Of a stretch of DNA of 10,880 nt, positions 6,752 to 10,880 are shown one piece after another. The DNA lies in the NCBI GenBank assembly GCA_013698135.1, contig JACCVM010000122.1:1-10880 (forward strand), given 5' to 3'. The stretch's first letter is position 1. Each line of letters starts with the position of its first letter. Below the pieces are notes generated by a model. That model did not search any database. It was given only the letters and a program-made list of their open reading frames with translations, and had not been told where the DNA came from. The position numbers and the translations under genes were made by a program. The stretch is from Euzebyaceae bacterium. GTDB taxonomy: Bacteria > Actinomycetota > Nitriliruptoria > Euzebyales > Egibacteraceae.

Positions 6752-7120
6752 TCACATATCGTCCGGCAGGCGCCGGCGGCCCACGAACCCGGTCTCAGCG
6801 GTGTGATACCAGCCAATGCTGGTCTCGCCTTCCAGCCAGCACAGCAGCACCTTCTTACCGTCGAGCTCACTGGGCAGGTCGACGATGAGCGGCGCGATGC
6901 CCTTGAGTTCGATGCCCTGGGCCGTGAACCAGTCGATCGCCTCTTGGAGGTGGGCCTCGAGCGCCTTCACTTCGGGAATGCCGCCGGCAGGTTCGGACCC
7001 GGTGCGCAACGCCGCGGAGGCGTCGGCGAGATCGGCGCGCAGGCGGACGATTCGCTCTGCGTGCTCCCGCAGGGTCGGTAGGAGGTCTCGGGCCTCGTTG
7101 AGGGTGAAACGCGGTGCCAT
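6752..7120 (-). CDS. DUF2203 family protein
   Basis: This 122-residue soluble protein matches the DUF2203 family, whose function is unknown. The marks are FTLNEARDLLPTLRE (5-19), a charged helical middle part with heptad-like spacing (about 20-68), GIELKGIAPLIVDLPS (about 69-84), then VLLCWLEGE and WYHTAETGFVGRR (91-117), the most conserved end of the family. The start is taken as ATG at 7120, with GGGAGGTGA at 7140-7132 upstream. That ribosome-binding site contains the stop codon of the preceding gene, so translation is probably coupled. A GTG at 7135, overlapping that stop as GTGA, is an alternative adding five residues. It is the last gene of the run that begins at 9723. Confidence 0.87.
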   Translation of the reverse strand: MAPRFTLNEARDLLPTLREHAERIVRLRADLADASAALRTGSEPAGGIPEVKALEAHLQEAIDWFTAQGIELKGIAPLIVDLPSELDGKKVLLCWLEGETSIGWYHTAETGFVGRRRLPDDM

Positions 7121-7131
7121 GGAGCCCGGTG

Positions 7132-7140
7132 TCACCTCCC
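7132..7140 (-). promoter_or_regulatory. Ribosome-binding site of the DUF2203 gene containing the upstream stop codon
   Basis: GGGAGGTGA is a strong Shine-Dalgarno match ending 11 bases before the ATG at 7120. Its last three bases are the TGA of the MmcQ/YjbR-family gene. This supports the ATG as the DUF2203 start and suggests that ribosomes ending the upstream gene re-initiate here. Confidence 0.55.
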
Positions 7141-7560
7141 GCCGCCGTCCGACTCTTGCGCGTCGAGCCGGCGCACCAGCGTGACCGGTGCGACGCAGCG
7201 GTAGGCCTCCTCGACCACCCCGGCGACCTCGTCCCAGTCAGCGGCGACGTCCAGCCGCAGCCCGATCCAGCCGCGGTGGCCGACGTAGGGCGGGCGGAAG
7301 AAGCGCTCCGAGTCCGACCGGATCATCTCCTCCTGCACGCCGGGTGGCGCGGCGCACATGATGGCGAGACGGCCGTCGCCGTGGTGGTCGTCGGTCAGGT
7401 AGCACAGCGTCCGCTTGCCCCGGACGAAGAACGTGACCGCACCGTGGCTGACGCGTTCGGTGACCTCGGGCATGCCCGCGCAGATCTGTCGGAGACGATC
7501 GGTCGCCTCGGCGACGTCGGCGTCGGTGTAGCGCAGCTGATCTCGGGGGGTGGGCTCCAT
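7132..7560 (-). CDS. MmcQ/YjbR family protein
   Basis: This 142-residue protein matches the MmcQ/YjbR family, a CyaY-like alpha/beta fold often labelled DNA-binding, although its cellular role is not settled. Visible blocks are CAGMPEVTERVSHGAVTFFVRGK (27-49), a strand pair LAIMCAAPPG (65-74), and RFFRPPYVGHRGWIGLRLD (86-104), where the PPYVG-x-x-GW motif is typical. A final helix (WDEVAGVVEEAYRCVAP) is also family-like. The ATG at 7560 is preferred; a TTG four codons earlier gives no gain. It begins 14 bases after the kinase stop. There is no link in sequence between this gene and the kinase beyond co-transcription. Confidence 0.87.
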   Translation of the reverse strand: MEPTPRDQLRYTDADVAEATDRLRQICAGMPEVTERVSHGAVTFFVRGKRTLCYLTDDHHGDGRLAIMCAAPPGVQEEMIRSDSERFFRPPYVGHRGWIGLRLDVAADWDEVAGVVEEAYRCVAPVTLVRRLDAQESDGGGR

Positions 7561-7574
7561 TGTCGGCGGCAACG

Positions 7575-8486
7575 CTAGCCGAGCAGGGCTTGGATCTGTG
7601 CCCGTGTGGGCAGGCCGGGTTCGGCACCGCGGATGGTAGCGGCATGGGCACCGGCGCCACAGGCGAAGCCGACGGCTTCGGCGTATCCCGAGCCTTCGGC
7701 CAAGGCAACCGCCAGGGCGGCACAGAAGCTGTCACCCGCCCCGGTGGTGTCGACGGCCTGCACCTGCGGTGAGCTCGCCGCGCCGCTGCCGGTGCCGTCG
7801 CACCAGGTGGCTCCGGCCGCTCCCAGCGTCACCACGCTGCTGCGCGACTCCGTGCACAGTGCCCGGGCCATGGCCTGGCCGTCGCTGACGTCCGGCTCTC
7901 CGGGGCCCCCTGGCACGTCAGCGAGCAGCGCTCGGGCCTCGACCTCGTTGGGACAGACGACGGTGGCGACGGCGAGCATCTCCGGGCTGACGTCGTGGAC
8001 GGGGGCTGGGCTGAGGACCACGATGCCGCCACGGCCTCGTATCACCTTGCCGGCCCGCTCTGATGCGGCTGGCGTCACCTCGCCCTGGAGCAACAGGACG
8101 TCGCAGTCGGGCAGCTCGGCGCAGTGGGCGGGCGAAAGCCGGTGATTGGCGCCGGGGTACTGCACGAACCCGACCTCGCCGTCGGGCGTAATGAGCGGAA
8201 CGGCGACCGCGGTGCCGACACCCCGCAACTGCACCACTCGCCGGGCGTCGATGCCTTCGTGCTCCAAGGCCTTGAGGAAGCCGTCGCCGTAGGCGTCGTG
8301 ACCCACCGCACCGACCATGGTTACCTCGGCACCGAGCCGGGCCAGGGCCACGGCCTGGTTGTAGCCCTTGCCGCCACGGAAGCTGCCGAACTCGGCGGCG
8401 ATGATCACCTCGCCGGGGCCGGGACGCTTGGGCACGTGGAAGGCGAGGTCCGCCACCATGGACCCCACCACCACGGCGCGCACCAT
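7575..8486 (-). CDS. PfkB family carbohydrate kinase, ribokinase-like
   Basis: This 303-residue kinase is expected to phosphorylate a sugar or nucleoside with ATP in the cytoplasm. GGKGYNQA (38-45) is the first PfkB signature in its ribokinase form, and PNEVEA carries the N-x-x-E motif of the metal/phosphate site. DTTGAGDSF (246-254) is the second signature, with the catalytic base D252 and the GAG anion hole. The ATG at 8486 has GAGGG about nine bases upstream. The frame stays open far upstream into the ABC ATPase gene, but that extension is not protein-like. It follows the ABC ATPase gene by 34 bases, so sugar uptake followed by phosphorylation is a reasonable idea. The Y in GGKGYNQA (usually A) and the unknown substrate mean rbsK should not be assumed. 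Confidence 0.9.
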   Translation of the reverse strand: MVRAVVVGSMVADLAFHVPKRPGPGEVIIAAEFGSFRGGKGYNQAVALARLGAEVTMVGAVGHDAYGDGFLKALEHEGIDARRVVQLRGVGTAVAVPLITPDGEVGFVQYPGANHRLSPAHCAELPDCDVLLLQGEVTPAASERAGKVIRGRGGIVVLSPAPVHDVSPEMLAVATVVCPNEVEARALLADVPGGPGEPDVSDGQAMARALCTESRSSVVTLGAAGATWCDGTGSGAASSPQVQAVDTTGAGDSFCAALAVALAEGSGYAEAVGFACGAGAHAATIRGAEPGLPTRAQIQALLG

Positions 8487-8520
8487 CTGGAGTGCCCTCA
8501 GTCTGGTGCGCGAGCTTGCC

Positions 8521-9723
8521 TCAGCGCAGCGGTGCGCCGTTCTCCATATCGAAGAAGTGCAGGTTCTCGGTCTTGAACGCCACGTCGATCTTCTGACCGA
8601 CCTTCGGTGCGTCGCGTGGTTCCATGCGGGCGGTGAAGACCTGCCCACCGGACTCGGCGGCGCGCTGCATCTCGGCGAACGCCTCGGCGTCGTCGACGGC
8701 CTCTCGCATGTCCTCGGTGACGATGGGCGGCGCGGTCATGCCGAAGTGGACGATGAGCTCTGAACCGAGAGCCTCGACCAGGGTCACGTTGCGCTGCGGC
8801 AGCTGCAGATCGTCCGGCACCGATCCGTCCGGGCGGAAGAAGTGCTCGGGTCGCATACCCACGGCCACCTTCTTGCCGATGTAGTCACGGACCCTCGGGT
8901 AGCGGTCGATGGCCTCGTCGGGCACCCGCAGCGCGACGGTGGTTCCCATCTTCAGGGCCACCCCGCCGCCGTCGCCACTCTCCAGCGTCCCCTCGGCCAG
9001 GTTCATGGCAGGCGAGCCGATGAAGCCGGCGACGAACAGGTTGTCCGGGTTGTCGTACAGCTCCTGAGGGCTGTCCACCTGCATCAGCTCACCGCGCTTG
9101 AGCACCGCAACGCGGTCACCCATGGTCATGGCCTCGACCTGGTCGTGCGTCACGTACAGCGTGGTGACGCCCATCCGCTGCTGCAGCTCGGCGATCTCCG
9201 CGCGCATCTGCACGCGCAGCTTCGCGTCAAGGTTCGACAGCGGCTCGTCCATCAGGAACGCTTTTGGTTCCCGCACGATCGCCCGGCCCATCGCCACCCG
9301 CTGGCGCTGGCCACCGGACAGGGCCTTGGGCTTGCGGTCCAGATACTCCGTCAGCCCGAGGAGCTCGCCGGCCTCCTTGACCCGCTTGCTGATCTCGTCC
9401 TTGGGCACCTTGGCGAGCTTGAGGGCGAAACCCATGTTGTCGGCGACGGACATATGCGGGTAGAGCGCGTAGCTCTGGAACACCATCGCGATGTCGCGTT
9501 CCTTGGGCGTCATGTTATTGACGACCTGGTCGCCGATGATCATCTTGCCGTCAGAGATCTCCTCGAGACCCGCGACCATCCGCAAGGCGGTGGATTTCCC
9601 GCAACCGGAAGGCCCGACCAGGATGACGAACTCACCGTCGTCGATGTCCAAGGACAGGTCCTTGACGGCCTCGGTGCCATCGGGGTAGCGCTTGTACACT
9701 CCGTCGAACTGCAGCTTGGCCAT
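8521..9723 (-). CDS. ugpC: Sugar ABC transporter ATP-binding protein, UgpC/MsiK/MalK type
   Basis: This 400-residue ATPase powers carbohydrate import at the inner face of the membrane. It has a complete nucleotide-binding domain: Walker A GPSGCGKST (37-45), Q-loop Q84, signature LSGGQ (136-140), Walker B FLMDE (157-161), D-loop SNLD (164-167) and switch H194. A MalK-type C-terminal regulatory (OB/TOBE) domain follows from about 235, with GMRPEHF and a final TENLHFFD strand. No permease or binding protein is nearby. In actinomycetes such orphan ATPases (MsiK) often serve several sugar importers, which fits. The ugpC symbol is a family label, not evidence for glycerol-3-phosphate. The ATG has GAGGGAG four or five bases upstream. 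An insert rich in acidic residues and alanine (about 335-360) lengthens the regulatory domain compared with a typical 370-residue member. Confidence 0.92.
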   Translation of the reverse strand: MAKLQFDGVYKRYPDGTEAVKDLSLDIDDGEFVILVGPSGCGKSTALRMVAGLEEISDGKMIIGDQVVNNMTPKERDIAMVFQSYALYPHMSVADNMGFALKLAKVPKDEISKRVKEAGELLGLTEYLDRKPKALSGGQRQRVAMGRAIVREPKAFLMDEPLSNLDAKLRVQMRAEIAELQQRMGVTTLYVTHDQVEAMTMGDRVAVLKRGELMQVDSPQELYDNPDNLFVAGFIGSPAMNLAEGTLESGDGGGVALKMGTTVALRVPDEAIDRYPRVRDYIGKKVAVGMRPEHFFRPDGSVPDDLQLPQRNVTLVEALGSELIVHFGMTAPPIVTEDMREAVDDAEAFAEMQRAAESGGQVFTARMEPRDAPKVGQKIDVAFKTENLHFFDMENGAPLR

Positions 9724-9768
9724 CTTGCTCCCTCACATCGGTCGAACCTGCTGGGGGTCTGTCTGCCT

Positions 9769-9798
9769 ATCTTCGCTGGTAGAGTGGCCCGTCCGCAA
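9769..9798 (-). promoter_or_regulatory. Weak candidate promoter upstream of the ABC ATPase gene
   Basis: In the 115-base gap before the ABC ATPase gene, TTGCGG (9798-9793) and GAAGAT (9774-9769) are 18 bases apart on the minus strand, each matching the consensus at about half its positions. The rest of the gap (9724-9838) holds only a weak 5-base inverted repeat (9791-9795 with 9804-9808) without a T-run, so no terminator for the DUF1003 gene can be claimed. Confidence 0.25.
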
Positions 9799-9838
9799 GG
9801 ACTCGGACTGAGCATTCCCACGTTCCCGCTGGGCAACC

Positions 9839-10363
9839 TCACTCTTGGTGGGGTTCGGTGTCTGTGCGTCGCTCTGCCAGTGCCTGCGCCACCCCGGTGC
9901 GCAGGGCCTCCAGCTCGGCCGTCAAACGCCCCAGCTCCCGCGTCAGGTCGCGCTCGGTAACCAACTGGGCGACCGCCAGGCGGACCGAGGTGATCTCGCG
10001 GGCGAGGAATTCGGTATCGGCCAGCGTCCTGGCCGTGACCTCCCGGTCTCGCTCGATTTGCGCGCGGTCTCGCTCGGCCTGGCGGTTCTGGGCCAGCAGG
10101 ATGAGGGGTGCGGCGTAGCTGGCCTGGGTGGAGAAGAACAGGTTGAGCAGGATGAAGGGGTAGGGGTCCCAGCGCAGCCGCACCGCCAGGACGTTGACGA
10201 AGATCCAGACCACCACCACGATGGTCTGGGCGACGAGGTAGCGGGCGGTGCCCAGGAACTGCGCGATGGCTTCCGAGAAGCGTCCGAAGGCGTCGGGGTC
10301 GTAATGGACGCCGAAGCGGGTGCCGCCGCGCGGACGGGTCAGGTCTCCAGGTCGCCGGCTCAA
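9839..10363 (-). CDS. DUF1003 family membrane protein
   Basis: This 174-residue protein matches DUF1003, a family of small membrane proteins of unknown function. Residues 22-39 hold the DPDAFGRFSEAIAQFLGT block. Two membrane segments follow (about 43-61 and 69-90), joined by RWDPYPFILLNL, and the second ends in YAAPLILLAQNRQ. The remaining part (about 95-165) is strongly charged and predicted to be coiled coil. The start is taken as TTG at 10363, overlapping the upstream stop as TTGA. This gives a protein that begins like other actinobacterial members (M-S-R-R...), while the TTG five codons earlier (10378) would add a short tail. The overlap with the CBS-domain gene suggests the two proteins are made together, perhaps as partners. 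Confidence 0.9.
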   Translation of the reverse strand: MSRRPGDLTRPRGGTRFGVHYDPDAFGRFSEAIAQFLGTARYLVAQTIVVVVWIFVNVLAVRLRWDPYPFILLNLFFSTQASYAAPLILLAQNRQAERDRAQIERDREVTARTLADTEFLAREITSVRLAVAQLVTERDLTRELGRLTAELEALRTGVAQALAERRTDTEPHQE

Positions 10364-10880
10364 CGGTGCGCCCGCCAATCTTCAGGCAGCACCCGGTCGA
10401 GTACGTCGTCGACGGTGACCGCGCCCACCAGCCGGCCGGCCGCGTCGACCACCGGCAGGGCCAGCAGGTTGTAGGCGGCGAGTCGCTCGGCGACCTGCAA
10501 CTCGTCCAGGTCGGGTGCCACCGGCTCGGGTTGCGAGTCGACGCAGTCCAACACGCGCACACTGGGCGGCTCGCGCAGGAGGCGCTGGATGTGGCAGACG
10601 CCACGAAAGGTCCCGGTGGGTGTCTCCAGCGGCGGGTCCACCACGAACAGCTGTGACGCCAGGGCCGGCGTCAGGTCGGGTTCACGCAGCAGCGCCAGCG
10701 CCTCGGCGACCGTCGCCTGTGGCGCCAGCAGCACCGGTTCGGGCGTCATCAGGCCACCCGCGGTGTTGTTGGCGTAGCGCAGCAGGCGTCGCAGGGGGGC
10801 AGCCTCGTCGGGCTCCATGGCCGCCAGCAGCTCACCACGGCGGCCGCGCTCCAGCTCGCCGAGCAGATCCGCCGCGTCAT
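10360..10880 (-). CDS. CBS-domain protein with MgtE-type N domain (5' end outside window)
   Basis: The frame is open to the window edge, and 172 C-terminal residues are visible. The first 35 residues, including LAAMEPDEAAPLRRLLRY, match the end of an MgtE intracellular N domain. TAGGLMT (39-45) is the usual link into the first CBS domain. Two CBS repeats follow (about 42-105 and 110-165), the second with LPVVDAAGRLVGAVTVDDVLD. The protein stops there, without the membrane domain of a true MgtE magnesium channel. It therefore looks like a soluble adenylate- or magnesium-sensing protein of the kind commonly paired with DUF1003 in actinobacteria. It overlaps the DUF1003 gene by 4 bases. The N-terminal architecture is outside the window. 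Confidence 0.87.
   Translation of the reverse strand, partial: DAADLLGELERGRRGELLAAMEPDEAAPLRRLLRYANNTAGGLMTPEPVLLAPQATVAEALALLREPDLTPALASQLFVVDPPLETPTGTFRGVCHIQRLLREPPSVRVLDCVDSQPEPVAPDLDELQVAERLAAYNLLALPVVDAAGRLVGAVTVDDVLDRVLPEDWRAHR

Noticed and set aside
8487..8648. N-terminal extension of the PfkB kinase frame to 8648
   Set aside because: The extension overlaps the ABC ATPase gene and has no kinase sequence. ATG 8486 has a good ribosome-binding site and starts exactly at the first beta strand.
8842..9960. Plus-strand frame of 372 codons opposite the ABC ATPase gene
   Set aside because: It is a shadow frame of the ATPase gene, and every ATP-binding motif is on the minus strand.
1..10880. 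tRNA, rRNA, CRISPR arrays and riboswitches
   Set aside because: No tRNA-like cloverleaf, evenly spaced repeats or conserved RNA elements were seen. Gaps between genes are all under about 120 bases.

Overview
This window is high-GC DNA, coding on almost every base, with many GTG/TTG starts and 4-base stop/start overlaps. The gene families (MsiK/UgpC-type sugar ABC ATPase, CruF hydratase, a CBS-protein/DUF1003 pair, DUF2203) point to an actinobacterium (Actinomycetota). The genus cannot be told from the sequence.

Layout. (1) Positions 1-340, + strand: the C-terminal part of a CDP-alcohol phosphatidyltransferase cut by the window edge. (2) Positions 358 to about 6063, - strand: a tight five-gene carotenoid-tailoring operon. 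In transcription order it encodes a CrtA-like monooxygenase, a CrtO-like FAD oxidoreductase (ketolase/desaturase type), a CruF carotenoid 1',2'-hydratase, a family 2 glycosyltransferase resembling CruG/CruC, and a CrtI/CrtD-type desaturase. (3) Positions 6108-6698, + strand: a divergent class I methyltransferase that appears internally shortened and C-terminally truncated. (4) Positions 6752-9723, - strand: a compact run of four genes: sugar ABC ATPase, PfkB/ribokinase-type kinase, MmcQ/YjbR-family protein and DUF2203 protein. (5) Positions 9839-10880, - strand: a CBS-domain protein with the end of an MgtE-type N domain (cut by the window edge), overlapping by 4 bases a DUF1003 membrane protein.

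How the genes work together. The carotenoid operon has no early-pathway genes (no crtE, crtB or cyclase), so the backbone must be made elsewhere. CruF hydrates the acyclic psi end, a CrtD-type desaturase could add the 3',4' double bond, a CrtA-family enzyme could oxygenate C-2', and the glycosyltransferase could cap the hydroxyl. The CrtO-like protein could ketolate the ring end or act as another desaturase. The expected product is a glycosylated, hydroxylated and possibly ketolated gamma-carotene-type or acyclic xanthophyll, related in logic to myxol glycosides, deinoxanthin or actinobacterial sioxanthin. The product is an inference; the family assignments are well supported.

The 44-base gap between the two divergent transcription units (6064-6107) holds a TANNNT box exactly six bases before each likely start codon, and neither start has a Shine-Dalgarno sequence. 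This suggests a pair of divergent leaderless promoters. I see no tRNA, rRNA, CRISPR array or complete insertion sequence, and no gene-free stretch longer than about 120 bases.
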